A DNA stretch of 6,031 nt. It comes from an uncultured Erysipelotrichaceae bacterium. Lineage in GTDB: Bacteria; Bacillota_I; Bacilli_A; RF39; UBA660. Every line of letters starts with the position of its first letter. The stretch's first letter is position 1. The stretch is taken from positions 1 to 6,031 of the forward strand of contig CADBSI010000027.1 of the NCBI GenBank assembly GCA_902797275.1, given 5' to 3'. The position numbers were made by a program, and so were the translations under genes. The notes under the pieces are model-generated. The model was not told the origin of the DNA, ran no database searches, and saw nothing but the letters and a program-made list of their open reading frames with translations. This document shows positions 1 through 6,031 of this stretch, in pieces.

Positions 1-212
1 ATAAAGGATTAGGTGAAATGAATGCTATTCAATTATGGGAAACAACCATGAACCCAGATACACGTACTTTAATTAGAGTAACCATAACTGATGCTTTACT
101 TGCTGAAAAAAGAGTAAGTGTTTTAATGGGTGATAAAGTTGAACCTCGTAAAGAATGGATTGAAGAAAATATTGAATTCTCTTTGGAAGATGATTATGTA
201 GTTGGGAAGTGA
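1..212 (+). CDS. parE: DNA topoisomerase IV subunit B, C-terminal end (partial)
   Basis: This is the end of the ATPase subunit of topoisomerase IV, the cytoplasmic type II enzyme that decatenates daughter chromosomes and relaxes supercoils. The open frame starts at base 3 and is already open at the window edge, so the gene begins upstream; the methionine at base 18 is internal. The first readable residues, KGLGEMNAIQLWETTMNP, are the highly conserved end of the TOPRIM region shared by GyrB and ParE, followed by the TLIRV strand and the family tail RKEWIEENIEFSLEDD. About 70 residues are visible out of roughly 640 expected. ParE is chosen over GyrB because the next gene is a ParC-type A subunit and the tail resembles ParE. 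The stop is TGA at 210-212, four bases before parC, so the two genes form an operon and are probably translationally coupled. Confidence 0.93.
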   Translation, partial: KGLGEMNAIQLWETTMNPDTRTLIRVTITDALLAEKRVSVLMGDKVEPRKEWIEENIEFSLEDDYVVGK

Positions 213-213
213 T
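205..213 (+). promoter_or_regulatory. Ribosome binding site of parC overlapping the parE stop codon
   Basis: GGAAGTGAT matches eight of nine bases of GGAGGTGAT, the perfect complement of the 16S rRNA 3' end. Its GGAAG core lies 7 bases before the parC ATG at 217. It contains the parE TGA stop (210-212), so ribosomes finishing parE stop on the parC initiation site. This supports the parC start and suggests coupling that balances the two subunits. Confidence 0.75.
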
Positions 214-216
214 TAG

Positions 217-2724
217 ATGAACGAATTAATTAAGAAAATATATGATACAACACTTGAAGACATCATGGAAGATAGGTTTTCTAGATATGCTAAATCAATT
301 ATTCAAGATAGAGCAATCCCTGATGTAAGAGATGGTTTAAAACCAGTTCAAAGAAGAATTTTATATGGAATGTACGAGTCTGGTTATACTCCAGATAAAC
401 CATTTAAAAAAAGTGCTAGAATTGTTGGAGATGTTATGGGTAAATATCACCCTCATGGAGATTCTAGTATTTATGATGCTATGGTTAGAATGAGTCAGTG
501 GTGGAAACAAAATACGCCTTATGTTGAAATGCAAGGAAACAATGGTTCTATGGATGGGGACTCTGCTGCAGCTATGCGTTATACGGAAGCTCGTCTTTCT
601 AAAATTAGTTTAGAACTTTTGAAAGACATTGATAAAAACACGATTACTTGGGCTCCTAACTTTGATGATTCTTTAAAAGAACCAACGGTTTTACCAGCTA
701 AGTTTCCTAATCTTTTAGTAAATGGTTCAACTGGTATTAGTGCAGGTTATGCAACTAATATTCCTCCTCACAATTTAGGTGAAGTAATTGATGCAACTAT
801 TAAAAGAATTGATAGTCCAAATTGTCATGAAGATACAATTTTAGATATTATCAAAGGTCCTGATTTTCCAACCGGAGGAATAGTTGAAGGAAGAGATGGT
901 ATAAGAGAAGCTTTATTAACAGGCCGTGGTAAGGTTGTTATTCGTAGTAAAGTTGATTATGTTAAAGAAAAAGGTAAAGAACAATTAATTGTCAGAGAAA
1001 TACCATATGACGTGAATAAAGCCATGCTTGTTAAAAGAATGAGTGAACTTACTCTTGATAAAAAAATTGAAGGTGTTTTAGAAATAAGAGACGAATCTGA
1101 TCGTCATGAACCAGTTCGTATTGTAATTGATTTAAAAAAAGATGCAAATAGAGATCTTATTCTAAATTATTTCTATAAAAATAGTGATTTACAAATAAAC
1201 TATAACTACAACATGGTGGCAATTTCTAATCGTACTCCTATGACTCTTGGAGTTATTCAAATAATAGATGCTTACATTAATCATCTAGAAGAAGTTATTA
1301 CTAAACGAACTGAGTTTGATCTTAAAACAGCCATGAAAAGAATGCATATAGTTGAGGGTATGATAAAATGTATTTCTATTCTTGATAAAGTAATTAAAAC
1401 AATCAGGGCAAGTAAAAATAAACCTGATGCTATTAATAACTTAGTTCTTGAATATGATTTTTCAGAAGATCAGGCAACTTATATTGTTAATTTACAATTA
1501 TATCGTTTAACTAATTCTGATATTGAAGACTTTAAAAATGAATATTTAAATTTAAAGAAAATAATTGAAGGATTAAACCTAATTTTATCAGATGATTCTA
1601 AACTTCGTAGTGTTATGAAAGAAGAATTAAGAAAAATTAAAAAAGAATATTCAGTTGATCGTAAAACTGAAATTAAAGATGAAGTTTTAGATATTTCAAT
1701 TGATGAAAAAGCTATGATTCCAAAAGAAGATGTTATAGTATCTCTTACAAGAGATGGTTATATTAAACGTTCTAGTATTAGATCATATACATCAACTGAT
1801 ATGGTTCCTGTTTTAAAAGATAATGATTACTTACTTGGTTTATATGAAGCCAATACTATGGATACTTTATTAGTATTTACTAACCTTGGTAATTTCTTAT
1901 TTATTCCAATTTATACAATTTTTGATATGAAATTCAAGGATATTGGTAAACATATAAGTAATTTAATTACTTTAGCTGAAGGTGAAGAAATAATAAGTTC
2001 TTACAAAATAACTGATTTTAATCAAGATTTAGATATTACTTTAGCTACTAAAAATGGTATGATTAAAAGAACTAAGTTAAATGAATTTAAACTACTACGT
2101 TATAATAAACCGGTTAACTGTATGAAATTAAAAGATAATGATATCTTAATTTCAGCTTTTATTTCTAGATATCAAAACATCTTTGTAGCAACAGATACAG
2201 GATACGGATTATGGTATGATATTTCAGAAATACCACTTGTTGGTTTAAGAACTAGTGGGGTTAAATCAATCAATTTAAAATTAAACGAAAAAGTAGTATC
2301 AGTTAATAACTTTGATACAGTTGATTACATATCTTTAATAACCGATAAAAACACTGGTAAAAGAATCAAAATAACTGAATTTGAAAAATCAGGTAGAGCA
2401 AGACGAGGACTTATGATCATAAAAGAGATTAAAAGTAATCCATATCATGTTTTAAAAACTTTCACAGAACCTGTTAACTCTTATTTAATCTTAAGAAGTG
2501 ATGAAAACAAAACTATCAAACTAACGGAACTTCCTATTTTAGATAGATATTCAACAGGTAGCTTAATTACTAAAGATAAAATATATGATGTTAATACTTT
2601 AGTATCTTTAACTAAAAAAGAAGAAGAAATAGATGTTAATATAAAAAATACCCCTTTAGTAAAACCTAAAATAACTCTTAAAGAAATAGATGAAAGATTA
2701 TTAACAATCGATGATTTCTTGTAA
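217..2724 (+). CDS. parC: DNA topoisomerase IV subunit A
   Basis: This is the DNA breakage-reunion subunit that pairs with ParE as a ParC2ParE2 enzyme to separate linked chromosomes. The 835 residues are full length for the family. Seen in sequence: family N-terminus (LEDIMEDRFSRYAKSIIQDR, residues 13-32), winged-helix region with KYHPHGDSSIYDAMVRMSQ (76-94), active-site Tyr122 in AAMRYTEARL, the DNA-bending Ile174 before NIPPHNL, a coiled-coil region (about 355-480) and a C-terminal pinwheel. Six pinwheel repeats can be picked out near residues 504, 549, 605, 654, 703 and 754. Ser83 and Asp87, the main quinolone-resistance positions, carry the usual susceptible residues. ParC is preferred over GyrA because of GNNGSMDGD (108-115), RDGYIKRSS followed by no QRRGGKG-type GyrA box, and the parE neighbour. 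The 36-residue tail is charged and ends IDDFL. The ATG at 217 is supported by its ribosome site and by family alignment. Confidence 0.96.
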   Translation: MNELIKKIYDTTLEDIMEDRFSRYAKSIIQDRAIPDVRDGLKPVQRRILYGMYESGYTPDKPFKKSARIVGDVMGKYHPHGDSSIYDAMVRMSQWWKQNTPYVEMQGNNGSMDGDSAAAMRYTEARLSKISLELLKDIDKNTITWAPNFDDSLKEPTVLPAKFPNLLVNGSTGISAGYATNIPPHNLGEVIDATIKRIDSPNCHEDTILDIIKGPDFPTGGIVEGRDGIREALLTGRGKVVIRSKVDYVKEKGKEQLIVREIPYDVNKAMLVKRMSELTLDKKIEGVLEIRDESDRHEPVRIVIDLKKDANRDLILNYFYKNSDLQINYNYNMVAISNRTPMTLGVIQIIDAYINHLEEVITKRTEFDLKTAMKRMHIVEGMIKCISILDKVIKTIRASKNKPDAINNLVLEYDFSEDQATYIVNLQLYRLTNSDIEDFKNEYLNLKKIIEGLNLILSDDSKLRSVMKEELRKIKKEYSVDRKTEIKDEVLDISIDEKAMIPKEDVIVSLTRDGYIKRSSIRSYTSTDMVPVLKDNDYLLGLYEANTMDTLLVFTNLGNFLFIPIYTIFDMKFKDIGKHISNLITLAEGEEIISSYKITDFNQDLDITLATKNGMIKRTKLNEFKLLRYNKPVNCMKLKDNDILISAFISRYQNIFVATDTGYGLWYDISEIPLVGLRTSGVKSINLKLNEKVVSVNNFDTVDYISLITDKNTGKRIKITEFEKSGRARRGLMIIKEIKSNPYHVLKTFTEPVNSYLILRSDENKTIKLTELPILDRYSTGSLITKDKIYDVNTLVSLTKKEEEIDVNIKNTPLVKPKITLKEIDERLLTIDDFL

Positions 2725-2730
2725 AATATT

Positions 2731-2765
2731 AAGTAAATAAGTATTTAAATTTATTTACTTTTTTT
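2731..2765 (+). terminator. Rho-independent terminator of parE-parC
   Basis: AAGTAAATAA (2731-2740) and TTATTTACTT (2751-2760) are perfect inverted copies, giving a 10-bp stem with a 10-base loop, followed by five T (2761-2765). It begins six bases after the parC stop. The stem has only two G-C pairs, which is weak by usual standards but fits the local base composition. Confidence 0.8.
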
Positions 2766-2772
2766 GTATAAT
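2744..2772 (+). promoter_or_regulatory. Sigma-A-type promoter inside and just after the parC terminator
   Basis: A perfect -10 TATAAT (2767-2772) lies 17 bases after TTTAAA (2744-2749), a four-of-six match to TTGACA. The -35 falls in the terminator hairpin loop, and the right arm and T-run make up most of the spacer. Transcription would start near 2779, which is the A of the downstream ATG. Perfect TATAAT matches occur by chance in such AT-rich DNA, so the call rests on spacing and position before a gene. Confidence 0.6.
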
Positions 2773-2778
2773 ATTCTT

Positions 2779-3474
2779 ATGGAAGAACTTATTAACAAAT
2801 ATTTAAATCAAGAATTACCAAAAGAGTTAGAAACTAATTTAGAAAACAATTATCTTTTTATGCTTACTTTAATTAAAACGACTAATAATTATAAATATTA
2901 TTTTAAAATATCAGATTCTTTAAAATTAAATTATAATTTTCTAAAAGAAATAATATATCTTTTTCAAACTAATAAAATATTTATCTTTTATATAAGTGAT
3001 ATTTATTTAAAAAATACTAATGATTTTACTAATTACTTAGAACTTTTAATTATTTTAACTAATATAATAAAAGAACCAAGTACTTTAGAAGAAGAGGAAT
3101 ATTTTCAAGAATTAGATAATTTAATAACAGATATTTTTATTAATTTAAATAATTATTTAAAAGATGAATTTGATAATAGTTTAGGTTTTATTTATCTATT
3201 TGATAAGTTTAATACTAAAAAAATTATTTTAAATTATTTAGTTTTAAAATTAATAGATAAAATATTTTATAATAACTATGAATATGAATTTTCTAATATT
3301 TTAACTAAGTATCAAGAAAGTAATTTAAAAATAAATGATTTTTTAATTAAATTTATTAGTAAATATGATTATGATTTAGCTTTTTATATAAGTTGTAATT
3401 TAGATTTATTAACACTTTTAAAAGTTGATTTTAAGGTTATGCCTGATTGTAAAATATTAAATTTTAAAAAGTAA
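2779..3474 (+). CDS. Hypothetical protein, very AT-rich, possibly leaderless
   Basis: I do not recognise this protein. From ATG 2779 it has 231 residues, rich in Leu, Ile, Asn, Lys, Tyr and Phe, with alternating hydrophobic and polar stretches that suggest a mostly helical soluble protein. I see no signal peptide, clear membrane span, catalytic motif or cysteine cluster (only two Cys, near the C-terminus). An acidic stretch (TLEEEEYFQELD) lies near residue 105. GC content is about 13% by my count over 2821-3420 (78 of 600), far below the neighbouring conserved genes. Start choice: a TTG at 2764 would add five residues (MYNIL), but it lies inside the terminator T-run and upstream of the predicted transcription start. 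ATG 2779 has no Shine-Dalgarno sequence before it, and neither does the next in-frame ATG at 2860. Its own promoter precedes it; no clear terminator follows, so read-through into the hydrolase gene 79 bases on is possible. The long uninterrupted frame makes it a likely real gene, but in such AT-rich DNA composition alone proves little. Confidence 0.75.
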   Translation: MEELINKYLNQELPKELETNLENNYLFMLTLIKTTNNYKYYFKISDSLKLNYNFLKEIIYLFQTNKIFIFYISDIYLKNTNDFTNYLELLIILTNIIKEPSTLEEEEYFQELDNLITDIFINLNNYLKDEFDNSLGFIYLFDKFNTKKIILNYLVLKLIDKIFYNNYEYEFSNILTKYQESNLKINDFLIKFISKYDYDLAFYISCNLDLLTLLKVDFKVMPDCKILNFKK

Positions 3475-3503
3475 TAGACTTTACTAATTAAACGTGCTAA
3501 AAT
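3475..3503 (+). promoter_or_regulatory. Candidate distal promoter of the hydrolase gene (extended -10)
   Basis: TAGACT (3475-3480, four of six to TTGACA) is followed after 17 bases by TAAAAT (3498-3503, five of six to TATAAT). TG stands at 3495-3496, making an extended -10 (TGCTAAAAT). Transcription would start near 3510 with a leader of about 44 bases. The -35 begins directly after the stop codon of the upstream gene. Confidence 0.5.
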
Positions 3504-3507
3504 GGAG

Positions 3508-3535
3508 TTGTAATTTAAATTTAATAGTACATAAT
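3508..3535 (+). promoter_or_regulatory. Candidate proximal promoter of the hydrolase gene
   Basis: TTGTAA (3508-3513, four of six) and CATAAT (3530-3535, five of six) are 16 bases apart. The start would be near 3542, just before the ribosome site AAAGGA (3544-3549), leaving a leader of about 12 bases. It competes with the distal candidate; sequence alone cannot say which is used. Confidence 0.4.
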
Positions 3536-3553
3536 ATATAGAGAAAGGATAAT

Positions 3554-5242
3554 ATGAGAAAGGTTAAGGTTAAGAGTTTTATTATTTTAATAATAGTTTT
3601 ATTATTAATTGGCAGTGGTATTTATTTCATTTTTAAACAAGATAAGATAGGTTTTAGTATTAAAAAGGAAATAGGTTATTTAGCAAGTTCTACTAATACA
3701 GTTAATTTATATGAATATAAAAAAGAAGATGAGTCGGAAAGTTTAAATAATAGTTTAGAAGTAGTAAGAGGAGAAAAAGTTATATATTATAAAGATTCTA
3801 AACTTGTTTATGAAGATAAAAATTATATAAAAATAAAATATAAAGATAAAGATTATTATGTTTTAGAAGAATTACTTGTAAAAAAGTTTGAAGATGTTGT
3901 TTTAGAAGATACTTTATATGTTAGAACTTCTTATAATTTATTAAAAGATTTAAATGGTAATTTACTTGATTTAGTAAAAAAAGGTAGTAGTGTTGAAATA
4001 ATAGGTTTTAATAAATTATTAAGTGATGGTTCTGTTGATTTATATAAGGTTAAAGTAGGAGAAAGTACAGGTTATTTTTATAGTAAATATTTATTGTCTT
4101 TTGAAGAAGAAGCTAAGAAAAATTATGATCCTGAAGGTATTAGTAAAATTCATGAAACTAAATTAGATAAATTAGGAGGAGGAAATGGTGGTAGTCTTGA
4201 TTATTATCCTGTTGAAAAGCCAAATTTTTCTGATAACAAAATGCCAGAACAAGTATATGCTTTATATATAAATGGATCAAAGGGTATAAAAAATAATATT
4301 CAAGCTTATATTGATTATGCTAAAACAACCAAGATTAATGCTTTTGTTGTTGATATTAAAGATAACTGTGTTCCAGCTTATAAAAGTAGTGTTTATGAAA
4401 CATATTCACCTACTAATTATAAATATGCTACTAATAGTATTGAAGATTATAAATATGCAATTAATTTATTAAAAGAAAATGGTTTTTATGTAATTGGTAG
4501 AATTACTACTTTTAAAGATGATTATTATGCTCTTGATAATAAAGAAAATGCTATTGGTAAAACGGATGGATCACTTCTTAAACAAGGAGGATCATATTGG
4601 CCAACTCCTTATTCAAGAAGAGTTTGGGAGTTTACAATTAATCTTGCTAAAGATGCAGTTAAACTATTTGGTTTTAATGAAATTCAATTTGACTATGTAA
4701 GATTTCCTGATCGTATTAGTTCTATTAAAAATATAGATTTTCATAATACTTATGATGAAACTAAAGCCGAAGCTATTCAAAGATTTTTAATGTATGCGAC
4801 TAATGAATTACATGAAATGAATGTATATGTTTCAGCCGATGTATTTGGTGAATCTTCATGGGGTTATGTTACAGCTTACGGACAATACTGGCCTGCTATA
4901 TCTAATGTTGTTGATGCAATTAGTGCTATGCCTTATGTTGATCACTTTTCAAAAAATCCTACTTATTGGAATAATCCTTATCAAACAATGTTAAATTGGG
5001 GAAGAACTGCAGCTTTAAGACAAACGGAAATTAAAACTCCAGCGGTAGCTCGTACCTGGATTACAGCTTATGACACACCTTACTGGAAACCAACTGTTGT
5101 TTATGATGGAGAAAAATTAACCGAACAGATAAAAGGATTGTATGATGCTGGACTTAAGGGTGGCTATATGACTTGGAATAGTGGTTCTAACCTTACTAAA
5201 TATAAATCACAATTCTCTGCATTTAATAAAATTTATGAATAG
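3554..5242 (+). CDS. Membrane-anchored putative glycoside hydrolase with SH3-like domain(s)
   Basis: Predicted cell-surface protein of 562 residues. Residues 1-7 (MRKVKVK) are basic and 9-27 hydrophobic; there is no lipobox cysteine or obvious AxA cleavage site, so it is probably held by an uncleaved anchor with the rest outside. Residues about 47-183 look like one or two bacterial SH3-like domains; the clearer one (118-183) has LYVRTSYNLL, a loop with GSSVEIIGF and a closing GYFYSKYLL. A charged, glycine-rich linker (GGGNGG, 208-213) follows. Residues about 230-560 match the TIM-barrel-type putative glycosyl hydrolase domain PF13200 (DUF4015): VVDIKDN (265-271), VIGRITTFKDD (313-323), EIQFDYVRFP (376-385), VSADVFG (426-432), AISAMPYVDHF (455-465) and GYMTWNS (537-543). 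Asp380 and Asp429 are plausible active-site acids, by inference. No substrate is established; cell-wall or exopolysaccharide glycan is a guess from the SH3-plus-anchor layout. AAAGGA at 3544-3549 supports the start. The N-terminal half is much more AT-rich than the catalytic end. Confidence 0.85.
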   Translation: MRKVKVKSFIILIIVLLLIGSGIYFIFKQDKIGFSIKKEIGYLASSTNTVNLYEYKKEDESESLNNSLEVVRGEKVIYYKDSKLVYEDKNYIKIKYKDKDYYVLEELLVKKFEDVVLEDTLYVRTSYNLLKDLNGNLLDLVKKGSSVEIIGFNKLLSDGSVDLYKVKVGESTGYFYSKYLLSFEEEAKKNYDPEGISKIHETKLDKLGGGNGGSLDYYPVEKPNFSDNKMPEQVYALYINGSKGIKNNIQAYIDYAKTTKINAFVVDIKDNCVPAYKSSVYETYSPTNYKYATNSIEDYKYAINLLKENGFYVIGRITTFKDDYYALDNKENAIGKTDGSLLKQGGSYWPTPYSRRVWEFTINLAKDAVKLFGFNEIQFDYVRFPDRISSIKNIDFHNTYDETKAEAIQRFLMYATNELHEMNVYVSADVFGESSWGYVTAYGQYWPAISNVVDAISAMPYVDHFSKNPTYWNNPYQTMLNWGRTAALRQTEIKTPAVARTWITAYDTPYWKPTVVYDGEKLTEQIKGLYDAGLKGGYMTWNSGSNLTKYKSQFSAFNKIYE

Positions 5243-5266
5243 ATATTGTTTTCAATATCTATTTTT
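5238..5266 (+). terminator. Rho-independent terminator containing the hydrolase stop codon
   Basis: AATAGATATTG (5238-5248) and CAATATCTATT (5253-5263) form a perfect 11-bp stem around a TTTT loop, and T continues to 5266. The left arm contains the TAG stop at 5240-5242 and the last two bases of the final Glu codon. The outermost A-T pairs share bases with the T-run, so the working stem may be nine pairs (5240-5261). Confidence 0.8.
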
Positions 5267-5274
5267 GATACAAT
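5246..5274 (+). promoter_or_regulatory. Promoter of the FAD dehydrogenase gene overlapping the terminator
   Basis: TGATACAAT (5266-5274) is an extended -10: TG, one base, then TACAAT (five of six to TATAAT). TTGTTT (5246-5251), with the TTG of the -35 consensus, lies exactly 17 bases upstream and straddles the end of the left stem arm and the loop. Transcription would begin near 5281, the first base of the AGGAGG ribosome site. Confidence 0.6.
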
Positions 5275-5280
5275 TTATTT

Positions 5281-5287
5281 AGGAGGT
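5281..5287 (+). promoter_or_regulatory. Consensus ribosome binding site of the FAD dehydrogenase gene
   Basis: AGGAGGT is a full match to the consensus, with eight bases between AGGAGG and the ATG at 5295. It fixes the start of this right-truncated gene and is the strongest ribosome site in the window. Confidence 0.88.
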
Positions 5288-5294
5288 AGAAAAT

Positions 5295-6031
5295 ATGTAT
5301 GATGTAATAATAGTAGGAGCAGGTCCGGCAGGATTATTTGCAGCCTACGAACTGGTAGAAAAAAGAAATGATTTAAAAGTTTTATTAATTGATCAAGGTA
5401 AACTTGCTGAAAATCGTGTATGTTCTATGAATAAATATGGAACTAAGTGTTTAAATTGCAATCCTTGTCAAATTTTATCAGGTTATGGGGGAGCAGGAAC
5501 TTTTTCTGATGGTAAATTAAACTATGTTCCAAAACTTGGTAAAAGTGATTTGTATAAATATATGTCTAGTGATGAAGCGGATAAATTACTAATAGATACG
5601 GAGAGTATTTTTAATAAATTTGATATGGACAGTGATGTTTATCCAACTAATATGGAAAGTGCTTTAAAAATAAAAAAAGAAGTTGCTAAAACCGGAGCTA
5701 AATTATTAATTATTAAACAAAAACATTTAGGAAGTGATAAACTACCAGGTTATATTACTAAATTTACTAATTATTTAAAAGATAAAGGAGTTAGTCTTTT
5801 AGAGTCAACAGAAGTAGTTGACATTGTATCAGGTGATAAAGAAACCGTTGTTAAATGCAAAAAAAATAAGAAAAGTTTTGATTATAAAGCTAAATATGTT
5901 GTTGTTGCCCCAGGTAGAACTGGAGCTAAATGGATTCAAGAATTAGCTGATAAATATAATATTCCATACTTATCTCAAAGTATTGAAATTGGTGTTAGAG
6001 TAGAAGTTAGAAAAGAAATACTTGAAGATAT
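5295..6031 (+). CDS. FAD-dependent dehydrogenase, COG2509 type (N-terminal part)
   Basis: The frame is open from ATG 5295 to the window edge, giving 245 complete codons; the family is usually around 460-530 residues, so roughly half is missing. The N-terminus MYDVIIVGAGPAGLFAAYEL is a Rossmann dinucleotide-binding motif with Gly8, Gly10 and Gly13, and Asp33 ends the second strand (VLLIDQGK), as expected for binding the ribose of FAD. Residues 63-75 (GYGGAGTFSDGKL) are the signature of the uncharacterised FAD-dependent dehydrogenase group COG2509. Just before it is a cysteine group: Cys43, Cys52, Cys55 and Cys58. KHLGSDKL (143-150) and VVVAPGRTG (202-210) are further family-like segments; the latter is the second FAD contact near the end of the nucleotide-binding fold. 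It is probably a soluble cytoplasmic oxidoreductase. Substrate and electron acceptor are unknown for this group as far as I know. It has its own promoter and ribosome site and follows a terminator, so it is likely transcribed independently. Confidence 0.88.
   Translation, partial: MYDVIIVGAGPAGLFAAYELVEKRNDLKVLLIDQGKLAENRVCSMNKYGTKCLNCNPCQILSGYGGAGTFSDGKLNYVPKLGKSDLYKYMSSDEADKLLIDTESIFNKFDMDSDVYPTNMESALKIKKEVAKTGAKLLIIKQKHLGSDKLPGYITKFTNYLKDKGVSLLESTEVVDIVSGDKETVVKCKKNKKSFDYKAKYVVVAPGRTGAKWIQELADKYNIPYLSQSIEIGVRVEVRKEILED

Noticed and set aside
508..582. Quinolone-resistance change in ParC
   Set aside because: Residues 83 and 87 are Ser and Asp, the usual susceptible types. No classic resistance substitution is visible.
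217..2724. Reading the A subunit as gyrase GyrA
   Set aside because: There is no GyrA box in the C-terminal domain, GNNGS replaces the gyrase-type GNFGS, and the upstream gene is its ParE partner.
2764..2778. TTG at 2764 as start of the unknown protein
   Set aside because: It sits in the terminator T-run, has no ribosome site, and lies upstream of the predicted transcription start. ATG 2779 is preferred.
3468..3485. Small hairpin at the end of the unknown gene as a terminator
   Set aside because: Only 5-bp stems can be drawn (AAAGT/ACTTT or AGTAA/TTACT), with no T-run after them. This is expected by chance in AT-rich DNA.
3512..3521. Palindrome AATTTAAATT as an operator
   Set aside because: It is a 10-base palindrome of A and T only, with no second copy at a related position. 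Chance occurrence is likely.
4494..4700. A 68-codon open frame overlapping the hydrolase gene
   Set aside because: It lies wholly inside the conserved catalytic region in another frame, has low-complexity Leu/Ile/Met-rich content and no ribosome site. It is a shadow of the real gene.
1..6031. Mobile element, CRISPR array, tRNA or rRNA
   Set aside because: I saw no spaced direct repeats, transposase or integrase motifs, terminal inverted repeats or RNA-gene signatures. All gaps between genes are under 80 bases.

Overview
The window is a gene-dense, very AT-rich piece of bacterial chromosome with all genes on the + strand and only short gaps. Gene content (a parE-parC pair), strong AGGAGG-type ribosome sites and extreme A+T bias point to a low-GC Firmicute, probably a Mollicutes- or Erysipelotrichia-like member of the Bacilli (RF39-type gut lineages would fit). 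That placement is inference. The standard bacterial code fits: every tryptophan in the reading frames is TGG, and parE ends at a TGA that parC follows four bases later. All three stop codons are used.

Layout. Bases 1-212 hold the C-terminal end of topoisomerase IV subunit B (parE), cut by the window edge. Bases 217-2724 hold complete topoisomerase IV subunit A (parC), with an intact active-site tyrosine and a six-repeat C-terminal domain. A 10-bp perfect hairpin plus T-run ends this operon (2731-2765). Bases 2779-3474 hold an unrecognised, extremely AT-rich 231-residue protein whose predicted transcription start falls on its ATG. Bases 3554-5242 hold a membrane-anchored putative glycoside hydrolase with one or two SH3-like domains before a TIM-barrel-type domain (Pfam PF13200 / DUF4015 type). 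A second perfect hairpin terminator starts at its stop codon. Bases 5295-6031 hold the first 245 residues of a FAD-dependent dehydrogenase of the COG2509 type, cut by the right edge.

How they fit together. ParE and ParC form the heterotetrameric topoisomerase IV that decatenates chromosomes. The three downstream genes have no evident functional link to it or to each other. The unknown protein gene and the hydrolase gene could share a transcript, because no terminator is visible between them, but the hydrolase also has its own candidate promoters. The most notable feature is regulatory: at both terminators a plausible promoter is folded into the same DNA, with the -35 element in or beside the hairpin loop, the T-run inside the spacer, and the -10 just after it. 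This gives a predicted leaderless mRNA in one case and a leader of about 14 nt in the other. I see no mobile element, CRISPR array, RNA gene or clear novel multi-gene system.
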